DNA of 64,000 nt, taken from positions 453,528 to 517,527 of the forward strand of contig NZ_BNAR01000003.1 of assembly GCF_014653695.1 (NCBI RefSeq), written 5' to 3'. Numbering within the stretch: the first letter of the stretch is position 1; every line of letters begins with the position of its first letter. Position numbers and translations under genes: made by a program. Below, piece after piece: positions 45,349-55,476 of the stretch. This stretch comes from Lentzea cavernae. Its GTDB lineage: Bacteria; Actinomycetota; Actinomycetes; Mycobacteriales; Pseudonocardiaceae. Below the pieces are notes generated by a model that saw only the letters and a list, made by a program, of their open reading frames with translations, was not told the origin of the DNA and ran no database searches.

Positions 45349-46280
45349 CCCGCACCCTACGGATGGGTACCCGAGGCAGCGCACTGGCGCTCGCGCAGAC
45401 GGGGACCGTCGCCGAGGCGCTCAGGGCTGCCGGAGCTCAGGTCGAGATCGTCGTCGTCAAGACGCCGGGCGACCTCTCCGACGCGCCGATCGCGCAGATC
45501 GGCATCGGTGTCTTCACGTCGGCCCTGCGCGACGCGCTGGCGGCCGGCGAGATCGACATCGCTGTCCACTCCTACAAGGACCTCCCCACCGCGCCGGACC
45601 CCCGTCTGGTGCTCGCGGCCGTGCCCGTGCGCGAAGACCCGCGCGACGCCCTCGTGGCGCGCGACGGTCTCACGCTCGGCGAGCTGCCGCCGGGGTCCAC
45701 TGTGGGCACCGGTTCCCCTCGCCGTGCCGCGCAGCTGGAGGCCCTCGGCCTCGGGCTGAACATCGTTCCGTTGCGCGGCAACGTGGACACGCGCATCGGC
45801 AAGGTCCGCAACGGTGAGCTCGACGCGGTGGTGCTGGCTCGCGCCGGCATCTCGCGCCTCGGCCGCACGAGTGAGATCACCGAGAACCTGGAGCCCATCC
45901 AGATGCTTCCCGCACCCGCGCAGGGTGCGTTGGCAGTCGAGTGCCGGGTCGACGACGTCGACGCCGAGCACCTGATCCAGTCCACTTTGGACGATTCGGC
46001 CAGCCGGGCCGCTGTGACCGCTGAGCGCGCCATGCTGGCCGCGCTCGAGGCGGGCTGCAGCGCGCCGGTCGGCGCGCTGGCCGATGTGGTGGAAGACCTC
46101 GACGACGACGGGAAGGTCGTGTACCGACTTTCCCTGCGCGGGGTCGCAGCGACGCCGGAGAACGATCTCCTCCGCGCGTCCGCCACCGGTGACTTGACCG
46201 AAGCTGAGGGACTCGGCCGGGCGCTGGCCGCCGAGTTGCTCGACCTCGGGGCCGCGGTTCTCAGCGGTCCAGAGGCGTAA
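45345..46280 (+). CDS. hemC: hydroxymethylbilane synthase
   Basis: HemC joins four porphobilinogens into hydroxymethylbilane. The 311 residues show [28 protein letters not shown] (the catalytic Asp sits in the KDLP loop), [22 protein letters not shown] and the cofactor-bearing Cys238 in [14 protein letters not shown]. It starts with GTG inside the hemA stop; hemD follows 18 bp downstream. Confidence 0.97.
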   Translation: MTRTLRMGTRGSALALAQTGTVAEALRAAGAQVEIVVVKTPGDLSDAPIAQIGIGVFTSALRDALAAGEIDIAVHSYKDLPTAPDPRLVLAAVPVREDPRDALVARDGLTLGELPPGSTVGTGSPRRAAQLEALGLGLNIVPLRGNVDTRIGKVRNGELDAVVLARAGISRLGRTSEITENLEPIQMLPAPAQGALAVECRVDDVDAEHLIQSTLDDSASRAAVTAERAMLAALEAGCSAPVGALADVVEDLDDDGKVVYRLSLRGVAATPENDLLRASATGDLTEAEGLGRALAAELLDLGAAVLSGPEA

Positions 46281-46298
46281 TCGATGGGGAGTGCCCTG

Positions 46299-47831
46299 AT
46301 GACCCGCGCACGCAAGACCCCCGGACGCGTCGCCTTCGTGGGCTCCGGCCCCGGCGACACCGGGCTGCTCACGGTCCGGGCCCACGACTTGCTCACCAGG
46401 GCTGAACTCGTGGTCACGGACCCGGACGTCCCTGCGGACGTCCTCGCGACCGTGCCGGAGGGAGTCGAGGTCCGCCCCGCTGTCGGTGAGTCCGCCGACG
46501 TGGCCAAGGACCTGGTGAACGAGGCGCGCAACGGTGCGACCGTCGTCCGCCTCGTCGCGGGTGACCCGCTGACGCTCGACTCGGTCGTCAAGGAAGCGCA
46601 GGCCGTCGCGAAGTCGACGATCCCGTTCGACGTCGTTCCGGGTGTGCCCTCGGGCACCGCGGTTCCGGCGTACGCGGGTGTCGCGCTCGGTGGCGTGCAC
46701 ACCGAGGTCGACGTGCGCGCCGTGACGGACTGGGCGGGCCTCGCGGCCTCGCCCGGCACGCTCGTGCTGCACGCGACCGGTTCGCACCTGGCCGAGGCCG
46801 CGTCGAACCTGGTCGAGAACGGCCTCGCGCCGCAGACCCCGGTCGCCGTGACCGCCGAGGGCACGGGCTTCCAGCAGCGCACCATCGACACCACGCTGGC
46901 CGCCGTCGCGGCCGACGCCGGTGAGATGGGCGGCCCGCTGGTCGTCACGGTCGGCGCTGCCGCCGCAGCGCGCTCGAAGCTCTCCTGGTGGGAGTCGCGG
47001 GCGCTCTACGGCTGGCGGGTGCTGGTCCCGCGGACCAAGGAACAGGCCGGCGCGATGTCCGAGCGCCTGCACTCGCACGGCGCGATCGCCGTCGAGGTGC
47101 CGACGATCTCGGTCGAGCCGCCCCGCAGCCCCGCGCAGATGGAGCGCTCGGTCAAGGGTCTCGTCGACGGCCGCTACCAGTGGGTCGTCTTCACCTCGAC
47201 CAACGCCGTCCGCGCGGTGTGGGAGAAGTTCCGCGAGTTCGGCCTGGACGCCCGTGCGTTCTCCGGCGTGAAGATCGCCTGCGTCGGCGAGGCCACGGCC
47301 GCGAAGGTGCGCTCGTTCGGCATCATCCCCGAGCTCGTGCCGTCCGGTGAGCAGTCGTCCGAGGGTCTCCTCAACGACTTCCCGCCCTACGACGACATCC
47401 TCGACCCCGTCGACCGCGTGCTGCTGCCGCGGGCCGACATCGCCACGGAGACGCTGGCCGCGGGCCTGCGCGAACGTGGCTGGGAGATCGACGACGTGAC
47501 GGCGTACCGCACCGTGCGTGCGGCCCCGCCGCCCGCCGACACCCGCGAAATGATCAAGTCCGGTGGCTTCGACGCGGTGTGCTTCACCTCGTCGTCCACG
47601 GTCCGGAACCTGGTCGGCATCGCGGGCAAGCCGCACGCCCGCACGCTCGTCGCGTGCATCGGCCCGCAGACCGCCGAGACGGCGCGGGAGTTCGGCCTCC
47701 GGGTCGACGTGCAGCCCGAGGAGGCGAACGTGCCCGCGCTGGTCGACGCGCTGGCAGCCCACGCCGCCCGGTTGCGCGCCGAGGGAGCGCTGCCTCCTCC
47801 GCGCAAGACCAAGCGTCTGCGCCGCAGCTAG
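46299..47831 (+). CDS. hemD: uroporphyrinogen-III synthase with N-terminal CobA-like domain
   Basis: The 510 residues combine a CobA-like methylase fold (about residues 1-235, [20 protein letters not shown]) with a HemD domain (from about 245, [53 protein letters not shown]). HemD closes hydroxymethylbilane to uroporphyrinogen III. The CobA part lacks the usual GGDPFxxGRG motif (here [10 protein letters not shown]), so its methylation activity is doubtful; this is known in actinobacteria. The ATG at 46299 is preferred over 46284 because GGGGAG precedes it by 7 nt. Confidence 0.94.
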   Translation: MTRARKTPGRVAFVGSGPGDTGLLTVRAHDLLTRAELVVTDPDVPADVLATVPEGVEVRPAVGESADVAKDLVNEARNGATVVRLVAGDPLTLDSVVKEAQAVAKSTIPFDVVPGVPSGTAVPAYAGVALGGVHTEVDVRAVTDWAGLAASPGTLVLHATGSHLAEAASNLVENGLAPQTPVAVTAEGTGFQQRTIDTTLAAVAADAGEMGGPLVVTVGAAAAARSKLSWWESRALYGWRVLVPRTKEQAGAMSERLHSHGAIAVEVPTISVEPPRSPAQMERSVKGLVDGRYQWVVFTSTNAVRAVWEKFREFGLDARAFSGVKIACVGEATAAKVRSFGIIPELVPSGEQSSEGLLNDFPPYDDILDPVDRVLLPRADIATETLAAGLRERGWEIDDVTAYRTVRAAPPPADTREMIKSGGFDAVCFTSSSTVRNLVGIAGKPHARTLVACIGPQTAETAREFGLRVDVQPEEANVPALVDALAAHAARLRAEGALPPPRKTKRLRRS

Positions 47832-47846
47832 TTCACGAAGCCGTCG

Positions 47847-47876
47847 GGGCCGCTCAAGATCCTTTGAGCGGCCCCT
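47847..47876 (+). terminator. hairpin between hemD and hemB
   Basis: GGGGCCGCTCAA and TTGAGCGGCCCC form a perfect 12-bp stem with a 6-nt loop. It may attenuate transcription into hemB within the operon. Confidence 0.75.
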
Positions 47877-47904
47877 TCGACTCTCTCCGTCAGGGAGTCA
47901 GAAG

Positions 47905-48879
47905 ATGTACCCACTTCACCGGCCGAGGCGTCTGCGCACGACGCCCGCCATGCGCCGCCTGGTCTCCGAGACCGAGGTGCGCCCCCGTCAGCTCGTGCTG
48001 CCGATGTTCGTCAAGGAAGGCCTGTCCGAGCCCGCTGAGATCAGCAGCATGCCGGGCGTCCTGCAGCACACGCGAGACTCGCTGCGGAAGGCCGCGGTCG
48101 AGGCCGTGCAGGCGGGGGTCGGCGGCATCATGCTGTTCGGCGTCCCGTCCGAGCGCGACGCCGTCGGTTCTGCCGGCACCGACCCGGACGGCGTCCTCAA
48201 CGCCTCCCTGGGCGACCTGCGCGCGGAACTGGGCGACACCACCGTGCTCATGTCCGACTGCTGCCTCGACGAGTTCACCGACCACGGCCACTGCGGCGTG
48301 CTCGCCGCCGACGGCACCGTGGACAACGACGCGACCCTGCAGGCCTACGGCGAACTCGCCGTCGCCCAGGCCCGCGCCGGCGCCCACGTCGTCGGCCCCA
48401 GCGGCATGATGGACGGCCAGATCGCCTTCATCCGCAACGCCCTGGACGCCGCGGGCTTCACCGACACCGGCATCCTCGCGTACGCGGTCAAGTACGCCTC
48501 GGCGTTCTACGGCCCGTTCCGCGACGCCGTCGAGTCGCAGCTCGCGGGCGACCGCAAGACCTACCAGCAGGACCCGGCGAACGCCCGCGAGGCGATGCGC
48601 GAGGTGGCGCTGGACCTCGCCGAGGGCGCGGACATGGTCATGGTCAAGCCCGCCCTGCTGTACCTGGACGTGCTGCGCTCGGTCGCCGAGGTCTCGGACG
48701 TTCCCGTTGCGGCGTACCAGATCTCGGGCGAGTACGCGATGATCGAGGCCGCGGCTGCCAACGGCTGGATCGACCGCGAGCGCTCGATCCTCGAGTCGCT
48801 CACGTCCATCCGCCGCGCCGGAGCGGACATCGTGCTCACCTACTGGGCAGTGGAAGCCGCCCGGTGGCTCGACAGGTAA
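47905..48879 (+). CDS. hemB: porphobilinogen synthase
   Basis: HemB condenses two 5-aminolevulinates to porphobilinogen. The 324 residues have the Schiff-base lysines in [16 protein letters not shown] and [14 protein letters not shown]. The metal loop reads [16 protein letters not shown]: two of the three cysteines of the zinc type are kept and the middle one is Asp, a mixed site common in actinobacteria. The C-terminus overlaps the first of four related membrane-protein genes by 16 bp. Confidence 0.97.
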   Translation: MYPLHRPRRLRTTPAMRRLVSETEVRPRQLVLPMFVKEGLSEPAEISSMPGVLQHTRDSLRKAAVEAVQAGVGGIMLFGVPSERDAVGSAGTDPDGVLNASLGDLRAELGDTTVLMSDCCLDEFTDHGHCGVLAADGTVDNDATLQAYGELAVAQARAGAHVVGPSGMMDGQIAFIRNALDAAGFTDTGILAYAVKYASAFYGPFRDAVESQLAGDRKTYQQDPANAREAMREVALDLAEGADMVMVKPALLYLDVLRSVAEVSDVPVAAYQISGEYAMIEAAAANGWIDRERSILESLTSIRRAGADIVLTYWAVEAARWLDR

Positions 48880-49370
48880 CCGTTGTCCCGAAGCTGATCG
48901 ACGTCGCGCGCTGGTTGTGGATCGCCAGCGCGTGCGTCGGCATGCTGAGGTTCGTCGCACAGCTCTTCGACCGCGAGATGCTCGTGTCCGAGGCGCGTCG
49001 CCAGAACCCGGCGATGAGCCAGGACCAGATCGACGCGGGCGTGAACGGCGGTGTCCTCTTCGGACTCGTGATCGCCGTCGCCGTGCTCGTCGCGTACACG
49101 CGGCTGGCGAACACGATGGCGCGTGGCCGCAACTGGGCGCGGATCGTGCTGACGGTGCTGGGCGGTGCGTCCGTCGCGTTCGGACTGTTCCGGCTCGGTG
49201 CCTGGGGCAGCGGTGCCGCGGCCTCGCTCGGGGTGGAGATGCAGCCGGTCGACCTGGCCGTCACGGCGGTCACCACGGTGCTGGACGCGTCCGCGATCGT
49301 GCTGATGTACCGGGTGTCCGCGCACTTCGCGAAGCGGGTCGCGGTGGACACCGACTCCCCGCGCACATAG
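48864..49370 (+). CDS. four-helix membrane protein with NWARI motif (paralogue 1)
   Basis: The 168 residues contain about four hydrophobic helices. The third is preceded by the motif [15 protein letters not shown], shared with the third and fourth proteins of this series. The GTG at 48864 overlaps the end of hemB. No functional family is recognised; related proteins sit between hemB and hemL in other actinomycetes by my recollection. It may assist membrane steps of haem or electron-transport biogenesis, but that is guesswork. Confidence 0.8.
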   Translation: MARQVTVVPKLIDVARWLWIASACVGMLRFVAQLFDREMLVSEARRQNPAMSQDQIDAGVNGGVLFGLVIAVAVLVAYTRLANTMARGRNWARIVLTVLGGASVAFGLFRLGAWGSGAAASLGVEMQPVDLAVTAVTTVLDASAIVLMYRVSAHFAKRVAVDTDSPRT

Positions 49371-49380
49371 GTTCGCGAGC

Positions 49381-49824
49381 GTGACGTCTCCGAAGGAATC
49401 GGGCACCCCCGGCACGATCAACGCGGGCTACTGGCTCGTGGTCGCCGGCTCGGCGCTGGGCGTGCTGGCCGCGTTGTACGTGCTGCTCAACAAGCAGGCG
49501 CTCGTCGACGCCGCCGTGCAGGCCAACAAGGACCCGAAGATCACGTCCGAGATGATCGCCTCGACCATGAACGTCCTGGTGACCGTCTCGCTGGTCGTGA
49601 CGCTCGTGCTGGCCGGCCTCGCCGCCTGGCTGGCGGGCAAGGTGAGGGCGGGGATCAAGAAGAGCCGCACCGGCCTGATGATCACGCTGCTGATCGGGTT
49701 GTTCTTCCAGATGGTCACGAACACGCTCGGCATCGTCACGGCGCTGATCGCCGTGGCCGGTCTGGTGCTGTTCTACTTCCGGCAGTCGACGGACTACCTG
49801 ACCGAGCGCGAGCAACTGACGTGA
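49381..49824 (+). CDS. four-helix membrane protein (paralogue 2)
   Basis: The 147 residues start at a GTG with YWLVVAGSALGVLAALYVLL and have a helix order like its neighbours, but the motif position reads KKSRTGLMITLLIGL in place of NWARI. It overlaps the next gene by 4 bp (GTGA). Function unknown. Confidence 0.8.
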   Translation: MTSPKESGTPGTINAGYWLVVAGSALGVLAALYVLLNKQALVDAAVQANKDPKITSEMIASTMNVLVTVSLVVTLVLAGLAAWLAGKVRAGIKKSRTGLMITLLIGLFFQMVTNTLGIVTALIAVAGLVLFYFRQSTDYLTEREQLT

Positions 49825-50225
49825 CGGACCAGGACACGCCCAGGCCGGTGCGCATCGCGGTCGGGTTGTGGCTCGCGACGGCCGTGTTCGTGGTGTTCAC
49901 CACGGCCGGGCTGTGGTTCCAGCGCGGTGAGGTCCAGCGGCTGACGAACTGGTCGTCCGGACAGGTCACGAGCTTCCTGGCCACGTTGTCCGGGGTCGCG
50001 CTGGTGTTCGTGGCTGCCTACGTGCTGCTGACCCGGCTGTTCCTCAAGCGCAGGAACTGGGCGCGGATCACGCTGTCGTTCGTCGCGATCGCGCACATGG
50101 TCTGGATCCTGTTCGTGGGGATCAGCGCGTCGAACTTGGTCACGTTGCTGCTCATCTGCGCCGCGATCGTCTTCACGTGGCAGGCGCGTACGGCACAGTG
50201 GATCGCGGAGGTGCGTGAGCCGTGA
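49821..50225 (+). CDS. four-helix membrane protein with NWARI motif (paralogue 3)
   Basis: The 134 residues include VGLWLATAVFVVFTTAGLWF, a second helix, LKRRNWARITLSFVAIAHMV and a last helix LVTLLLICAAIVFTW. Same layout as paralogues 1 and 4. GTGA overlaps on both sides show one tightly coupled operon. Function unknown. Confidence 0.8.
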   Translation: MTDQDTPRPVRIAVGLWLATAVFVVFTTAGLWFQRGEVQRLTNWSSGQVTSFLATLSGVALVFVAAYVLLTRLFLKRRNWARITLSFVAIAHMVWILFVGISASNLVTLLLICAAIVFTWQARTAQWIAEVREP

Positions 50226-50848
50226 CCAACCCGCAGGACCCGTGGCGCAACCCGGCCGACGACGTGCAGTGGCAGAACCCCGCGAGCGGGTATCCCGCCA
50301 CCGGCGGCTATCCGGTGGTGCCGGGGCAGTACCAGGTGAACCAGGTGGGCCAGGCGGGCTTCGGGATGGCTCCGCTCGCCCCCGTGCTGCCGCAGGAGAT
50401 GGCGCCGCCGCGACCGCCGACGATCACCGCCGCCATGTGGATCTGGATCGCGGGCGCGGTGCTGTCCGTCGCCGTGATCCCCGTGCTGCTGCTCGTGAAC
50501 GCCGACTTCCTGATCGCGGGAGACCGCACGCGCATGTCCGTGGAGGAGCGCGAGGCCAGTGAGCTCGGCCTGCGCGCCGTCTCGGTGATGGCGGGCTTCG
50601 CGATGCTCGTGGCCGCCGCGCCCTACATCGCGTTCGCGATCGTGCTGCGCAACGGCCAGAACTGGGCGCGCATCCTGCTGACGATCCTCGGGGCGCTCGG
50701 CGTCCTGTCGATGGTCGTGACGCTGGCGCTCGAACTGCAGCTGCCGGTGTGGCAGCCGGGGGCCGCGCTCTGCGTCGTCGTGATCGGGCTGACCGTCGCG
50801 GCCGTGGTGCTGCAGTTCCTGCCCGCCTCGAACAGGTACGTCCGCTAG
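50222..50848 (+). CDS. four-helix membrane protein with NWARI motif (paralogue 4)
   Basis: The 208 residues add a soluble Pro/Gln/Tyr-rich N-terminus of about 60 residues (NPQDPWRNPADDVQWQNPAS) before helices MWIWIAGAVLSVAVIPVLLL and LAAAPYIAFAIVL-like, then RNGQNWARILLTILGALGVL. It shares the motif with paralogues 1 and 3. The stop shares one base with the next start (TAGTG). Confidence 0.8.
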   Translation: MTNPQDPWRNPADDVQWQNPASGYPATGGYPVVPGQYQVNQVGQAGFGMAPLAPVLPQEMAPPRPPTITAAMWIWIAGAVLSVAVIPVLLLVNADFLIAGDRTRMSVEEREASELGLRAVSVMAGFAMLVAAAPYIAFAIVLRNGQNWARILLTILGALGVLSMVVTLALELQLPVWQPGAALCVVVIGLTVAAVVLQFLPASNRYVR

Positions 50849-51267
50849 TGCTCTACCGCGAGTCCGGCAGCAGCTGGTGGCCGTTGTTGTGGGGACCGGC
50901 GTTCGCCGTGGCCGGGTACTTGATCGAGCTGATCACCGGGCCCGCGTCCGTGGCGCTGTGGGCGATCGTCGGACTCGTGCTGACGCTCTGCGCGGTGCTG
51001 TGGGTGAACCTGCGGGTGAAGACCGGCAGCATCGTGCTGACGACCGAAGAGGCCCAGTTCGGGCGCGAGAAGGTGCCGGTCGCGATGATCGAGGCCGCCG
51101 AGGACGTCGGCGCGCCCACCGGCGCGAAGGTGCTCGGTGGCGGCTGGTCGGTGCCCAAGGGCACGACGGCGGTGCCGCTGCGGCTGGTCGACGGAACGGT
51201 GGTGCTGGGGTGGGCGCGCGATCCGGAAGCCTTCCTCGCGGCGCTGCGCCGGGTCGTGAGAAGGTGA
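50848..51267 (+). CDS. DUF3093-like membrane protein
   Basis: The 139 residues begin LYRESGSSWWPLLWGPAFAV and have two membrane helices, then a soluble part with GGGWSVPKGTTAVPLRLVDG and TVVLGWARDPEAFLAALRRV, the pattern of actinobacterial DUF3093 proteins. Function unknown. It starts at the GTG at 50848 and overlaps the following gene (GTGA). Confidence 0.82.
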   Translation: MLYRESGSSWWPLLWGPAFAVAGYLIELITGPASVALWAIVGLVLTLCAVLWVNLRVKTGSIVLTTEEAQFGREKVPVAMIEAAEDVGAPTGAKVLGGGWSVPKGTTAVPLRLVDGTVVLGWARDPEAFLAALRRVVRR

Positions 51268-51623
51268 GCGACGTGACAGAGGCCGTGACCGAGCCGGAGA
51301 CCGTCGTGGAACAGCCCGAAGAGGCGCCGCCGGCCGGACCGGGCCTGCACCAGCCCAAGCGGTGGCTCATCGCCGCGGGTGAGGCCGTCGCGGTCGTCCT
51401 GCTGGTGATCGCCGCCGTGTGGTGCTGGAACCGGGGCGTCGTGCCTCTCGAGTACCCGATCGAGGGCCGCGAGCCGCTGATCTCCACCCGCCTGCACGGC
51501 AACTGGCTGGGCACCGCCGTGGGCGCGGCCACGCTCGCCGTGGTCCTCGCCCTGGACGCTGTGCGGCAGATCATGCTGGCCGTGCGGACCCGGCCGCAGG
51601 AAGCAGCCGACTCCGGCATGTGA
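51264..51623 (+). CDS. small two-helix membrane protein
   Basis: The 119 residues have an acidic N-terminus ([20 protein letters not shown]) and two hydrophobic helices ([20 protein letters not shown] and [20 protein letters not shown]). No family is recognised. It lies directly before hemL in the operon. Confidence 0.78.
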   Translation: MSDVTEAVTEPETVVEQPEEAPPAGPGLHQPKRWLIAAGEAVAVVLLVIAAVWCWNRGVVPLEYPIEGREPLISTRLHGNWLGTAVGAATLAVVLALDAVRQIMLAVRTRPQEAADSGM

Positions 51624-51634
51624 GACTGGGGTAC

Positions 51635-52930
51635 GTGACTGCGAGTCGATCCCAGGCCCTGTTCGAGCGCGCGTCGACGCTGACCCCCGGCGGGGTCAAC
51701 TCTCCGGTGCGGGCGTTCCACTCCGTCGGCGGCACCCCGCGCTTCATGGTTCGTGGCGAGGGCCCGCACCTGTGGGACGCGGACGGCAACCGGTACGTCG
51801 ACCTGGTGGCCTCGTGGGGCCCGATGATCCTCGGGCACGCCCACCCTGCCGTGGTCGAGGCCGTGCAGAAGGCGGCCGCGTCCGGTCTGTCGTTCGGCAC
51901 GCCGACCGAGGGTGAGATCGACCTCGCCGCCGAACTGGTCGACCGCGTCGAGCCGGTCCGCCAGGTCCGCCTGGTCAACTCGGGCACCGAGGCCACGATG
52001 AGCGCGATCCGCCTCGCGCGCGGCTTCACCGAGCGCCGCAAGGTCATCAAGTTCGCCGGCTGCTACCACGGCCACGTCGACGCGCTGCTCGCCCAGGCGG
52101 GCTCCGGCGTCGCGACGCTCGGCCTGCCCTCGTCGCCCGGCGTCACGGGCGCACAGGCCGAGGACACCATCGTGCTGCCGTACAACGACGCCGACGCGGT
52201 GCGCGCGGCGTTCGCGGAGAACCCCGGCGAGATCGCCTGCGTCATCACCGAGGCCGCGGCGGGCAACATGGGCGCCGTCGCCCCCGGCCCCGACTTCAAC
52301 GAGAAGCTCCGCGAGATCTGCGACGCCGACGGCGCGTTGCTGATCATGGACGAGGTCATGACGGGCTTCCGCGTCTCGCGCGCGGGCTGGTACGGCCTCG
52401 AGCGCGTGCGCGGCGACCTCTACACGTTCGGCAAGGTCATGTCCGGTGGTCTGCCGGCGGCCGCGTTCGGCGGCCGCGCGGACGTGATGGCGCGACTGGC
52501 GCCCTCCGGCCCCGTCTACCAGGCGGGAACGCTGTCGGGCAACCCCGTGGCCGTGGCCGCCGGTCTGGCCACGTTGAAGGCCGCGGACGAGGACGTCTAC
52601 CGGGCCCTCGACCGCAACGCCACGCGCCTCGGCGCCCTGTTCACGGCATCGCTCACGGAGGCCGGTGTCGAGCACCGCGTGCAGTTCGCGGGGAACCTGG
52701 TGAGCGTGTTCTTCGGTTCTACCGAGGTGAAGGACTACGCGGGCGCACAGGCGTGCGAGACGTGGCGCTTCCCGCCGTTCTTCCACGCCCTGCTGGAACG
52801 AGGCGTGTACGCACCGCCGTCGGCGTTCGAAGCGTGGTTCGTCAACGCCGCCATGGGTGAAGAGGAGTTCGACGTGATCGCCGACGCACTGCCGCACGCG
52901 GCCCGTGCTGCCAAGGAGGCCCGCAAGTGA
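51635..52930 (+). CDS. hemL: glutamate-1-semialdehyde 2,1-aminomutase
   Basis: HemL moves the amino group of glutamate-1-semialdehyde to give 5-aminolevulinate. The 431-residue class III PLP enzyme has [68 protein letters not shown] and the PLP lysine in [18 protein letters not shown]. The GTG at 51635 gives the normal family start. It overlaps the phosphatase gene by 4 bp. Confidence 0.97.
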   Translation: MTASRSQALFERASTLTPGGVNSPVRAFHSVGGTPRFMVRGEGPHLWDADGNRYVDLVASWGPMILGHAHPAVVEAVQKAAASGLSFGTPTEGEIDLAAELVDRVEPVRQVRLVNSGTEATMSAIRLARGFTERRKVIKFAGCYHGHVDALLAQAGSGVATLGLPSSPGVTGAQAEDTIVLPYNDADAVRAAFAENPGEIACVITEAAAGNMGAVAPGPDFNEKLREICDADGALLIMDEVMTGFRVSRAGWYGLERVRGDLYTFGKVMSGGLPAAAFGGRADVMARLAPSGPVYQAGTLSGNPVAVAAGLATLKAADEDVYRALDRNATRLGALFTASLTEAGVEHRVQFAGNLVSVFFGSTEVKDYAGAQACETWRFPPFFHALLERGVYAPPSAFEAWFVNAAMGEEEFDVIADALPHAARAAKEARK

Positions 52931-53556
52931 GCCGCACCGTCGTCCATCTGTTGCGCCACGGTGAGGTGCACAACCCGACCGGCGTTCTCTACGGCCGCCT
53001 GCCGGGGTTCAAGTTGTCTGAGCGCGGGCAGAAGCAGGCTTTGACCGTGGCTGAGCACCTGGCTGACCACGACATCGTGCATGTCGTTGCGTCGCCGTTG
53101 GACCGGGCTCAGCAGACCGCTTCGCCGATCGCTGATTCGCATCGGTTGGAGTTGGACACGGATGAGCGGTTGATCGAGGCTGACAACCAGTTCCAGGGGT
53201 TGAAGGTCGCTGTGGGGGACGGGGCTTTGCGGTCGCCGCAGCACTGGCCGAAGTTGGTCAATCCGTTTCGGCCGTCTTGGGGTGAGCCTTACATCGAGAT
53301 CGCTCATCGGATGCTCGGAGCTGTGCAGAAGGCTCGGGTTGCTGCTGAGGGGCATGAAGCGGTTTGTGTTTCGCATCAGTTGCCGATTTGGACTGTGCGG
53401 CGGTTTCTTGAGGGGAAGCGGATGTGGCATGACCCTCGGAAGCGGGAGTGTTCGCTTGCTTCGCTCACCTCTTTGATTTTTGAGGGGGAGCAACTGGTTC
53501 GGATTTCTTACACTGAGCCGGTTGGGGCTACTAATCCTCGGGTGACTGGGGCATGA
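52927..53556 (+). CDS. histidine phosphatase-family protein
   Basis: The 209 residues show the phosphohistidine motif [37 protein letters not shown] and the second histidine in [17 protein letters not shown]. It is at the Rv0525 position, between hemL and the thioredoxin-like gene. The substrate is unknown. From about 53040 the codon use switches inside the gene from C-ending to T- and G-ending codons. Confidence 0.92.
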   Translation: MSRTVVHLLRHGEVHNPTGVLYGRLPGFKLSERGQKQALTVAEHLADHDIVHVVASPLDRAQQTASPIADSHRLELDTDERLIEADNQFQGLKVAVGDGALRSPQHWPKLVNPFRPSWGEPYIEIAHRMLGAVQKARVAAEGHEAVCVSHQLPIWTVRRFLEGKRMWHDPRKRECSLASLTSLIFEGEQLVRISYTEPVGATNPRVTGA

Positions 53557-54110
53557 AGAGGCTTTTGGTTTTGGTTTTGTTGTTGGCTGGGTGTACTGCG
53601 GGGAAGGATGCTTCTCCCGTTGGGGGTGGGGATTTTTATCTCGTTGCTCCTGGTGGGAAGGTTGAGATCCGGTACCCGGTTGCCGATCGGAAGGCGTTGA
53701 AGGGGCTTGAAGGGGAGTCTCTGCTTGAGGACGGCAAGGTGGTTCGGCTGTCTGATTACGCCGGGAAGCCGGTTGTGATCAACATCTGGGGGGCTTGGTG
53801 TGGGCCCTGTCGGACTGAGGCTCCTGAGATGCAGAAGGTTTTTGATGCTGGGACGCAGGTGATCGGGGTTGATGTCAAGGAGACCTCTAAGGATCATCCG
53901 CGGGATTTCATGAAGGATCGGTCACTGACCTATCCGTCTATTTATGATGCTTCTGCTCGGAGTTTTATCAACGTGTTTCGTGGGGTTCCGGCTAATTCTG
54001 TGCCTTCGACGTTCATTGTGGACAAGGAGCATCGGGTGGCGGCTGCGTTCCTGGTGCCCGTGTTGGCTTCGGATTTGCAGTCTGTTTTGGATGAGTTGGC
54101 GCGGGAGTAG
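53553..54110 (+). CDS. TlpA/ResA-type thioredoxin-like lipoprotein
   Basis: The 185 residues begin with a lipoprotein signal ([14 protein letters not shown], Cys14) and have a thioredoxin fold with active site INIWGAWCGPCRTEAPEM (Cys83, Cys86) and VPSTFIVDKEHRV. It corresponds to Rv0526 and probably reduces the haem-binding cysteines of apocytochrome c outside the membrane, together with CcdA, ResB and CcsB. In mycobacteria ccdA follows directly; here an IS element, a palindrome and a peptidase gene lie between. Codons are unusually T-rich. Confidence 0.93.
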   Translation: MKRLLVLVLLLAGCTAGKDASPVGGGDFYLVAPGGKVEIRYPVADRKALKGLEGESLLEDGKVVRLSDYAGKPVVINIWGAWCGPCRTEAPEMQKVFDAGTQVIGVDVKETSKDHPRDFMKDRSLTYPSIYDASARSFINVFRGVPANSVPSTFIVDKEHRVAAAFLVPVLASDLQSVLDELARE

Positions 54111-54155
54111 GTTGGTTGCTGTTGCGTGCGGCCTGGTCGCCTTGCGTGCTTTCCC

Positions 54156-54174
54156 CTGGGGGCTCTGCCCCCAG
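54156..54174 (+). terminator. hairpin after the TlpA-like gene
   Basis: CTGGGGGC-TCT-GCCCCCAG is a perfect 8-bp stem with a 3-nt loop, 45 bp after the stop codon. It probably ends the rex-hem-tlpA transcript. Confidence 0.65.
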
Positions 54175-54191
54175 ACCCCCGGCAATCTGGT

Positions 54192-54215
54192 GGATTCTGG
54201 GGGTCGTCGCAACGC
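54192..54215 (+). repeat. left terminal inverted repeat of the IS30 element
   Basis: The outermost part TGGATTCTGG matches TGGGTTCTAG at the other end (read inward). The inner part GGGTCGTCGCAACGC matches with two mismatches. Confidence 0.7.
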
Positions 54216-54247
54216 AGATGATCAGCTGGCTTCGGTCAGGAGCTTGT

Positions 54248-55432
54248 TCATGCGTTCGGCTGGGTGTCCCAGCCGAGTGTTTTGCGTGGGCGGCCGTTGA
54301 GTTGGATGGCGACGGCGTCGAGGTGTGCGCGGCTGTGGACGGTGAGGTCTGTGGATTTGGGGAAGTATTGGCGTAGCAGGCCGTTGGTGTTCTCGTTGCT
54401 GCCGCGTTGCCAGGGGCTGTGCGGGTCGCAGAAGTAGACCGGGATGTCGGTGGCGATGCTGAATCCGGCGTGGCCGGACATCTCGGCGCCTTGGTCCCAG
54501 GTCAGGGATCTGCGCAGGTGGGTGGGCAGGCCGCTCATGGTGTCGATCAGCGCGTCGCGGACGGTGTCGGCGGTGCGACCGTGGGGCAGGTGCACGAGCA
54601 GGACGTAGCGGGTGGCGCGTTCGACCAGGGTGCCGATGGCGGACTTCTTGTCCTTGCCGATGATCAAATCGCCTTCCCAATGTCCCGGGACCGCCCGGTC
54701 CTCGGCCTCGGCGGGGCGTTCGCTGATCATGACCATCGGTGTGGACATGCGCGGAACACGTTGCCCGGTGTGGCGGCGCGGGCGGCGCAACGCCCGGCCG
54801 GTGCGCAACGCGGCGGTGAGCTCACGGCGCAGCTCACCGCGTCCTTGAACGTAGAGGGCCTGGTAGATCGTCTCGTGGACCACGTGCAGCTCCGGGCGGT
54901 CAGGAAAGTCGCGGCGCAAGCGTGTCACGATCTGCTCCGGACTCCACCTCAGGTCCAGACCGTCCTGGACGGCCTGGCGCAGCACCGGGTTCGCGGCGAG
55001 CTTGCCGGTCTTGGGCCGCGGCCGGCGGGCCTGGGCCCGCCGCTGGGCGGCATGAGGCCGGTAATCACCGGTGCGTTCATGAGCGTTGCGCCGCAGCTCC
55101 CGGCTGATCGTCGAGCAATCGCGGCCCAGCTCGGCCGCGATCCGCCGCATCGAGACACCCTCCCGGCGGCGGTCAGCGATCACGATCCGCTCGTCCTCGT
55201 TCAAGAACCTGCCGCGCGGCATCGGCGCCGCCGCCTCGGTGATCGGCGGCGACCCCGCGTTCCATCTCGACCGGGGCCTGCCGTGACGCCATCGCTTCCC
55301 GGTCCGGTAGTTCACGCCGACGACCCGGCACGCCTCCCGGCTGCTCACACCACTCGCCACAAGATCAAGATATGCGGCTCGCTCCCGATCCAACCGCCCA
55401 CGCCTCGAGCGATCCTCCCGGATCTCGAACAT
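54248..55432 (-). pseudogene. IS30-family transposase with a C-terminal frameshift
   Basis: This DDE transposase has an N-terminal HTH (RRIAAELGRDCSTISRELRR) and a catalytic domain with GHWEGDLIIGKDKKSAIGTL (first Asp), LTWDQGAEMSGH (second Asp) and NENTNGLLRQYFPKSTDL (Glu). The frame ends GWDTQPNA-stop. In the neighbouring frame the same DNA continues AERMNKLLTEAS-stop at 54222, the normal IS30 ending after GWDTP. One C appears to be missing from the CCC run in GACACCCAGCC. The catalytic core is intact, so activity may be reduced and not lost. ATG at 55432 (MFEIRED). Confidence 0.85.
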
Positions 55433-55452
55433 CACAACCCCGAACAACTCAG

Positions 55453-55476
55453 GCGTTGCAACGACCACTAGAACCC
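55453..55476 (-). repeat. right terminal inverted repeat of the IS30 element
   Basis: GCGTTGCAACGACCACTAG plus GAACC pairs with the left end at 54192-54215. It lies 20 bp upstream of the transposase start. Confidence 0.7.

Larger units (their letters stand above)
54192..55476 (-). mobile_element. IS30-family insertion sequence
   Basis: Imperfect terminal inverted repeats of 24 bp bound the element. The left end (54192-54215) starts GGATTCTGGGGGTCGTCGC; the right end (55453-55476) reads GCGTTGCAACGACCACTAG onward and is its complement with about five mismatches. Between them is a single transposase gene on the minus strand. I could not identify a clear target-site duplication. The element sits between the TlpA-like gene and the ccdA group. 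Confidence 0.85.

Noticed and set aside
45357-47762. 801-codon frame antisense to hemC and hemD
   Set aside because: It is a shadow of third-position G/C bias. Its translation is low in hydrophobic order and the sense strand encodes two well-known enzymes.
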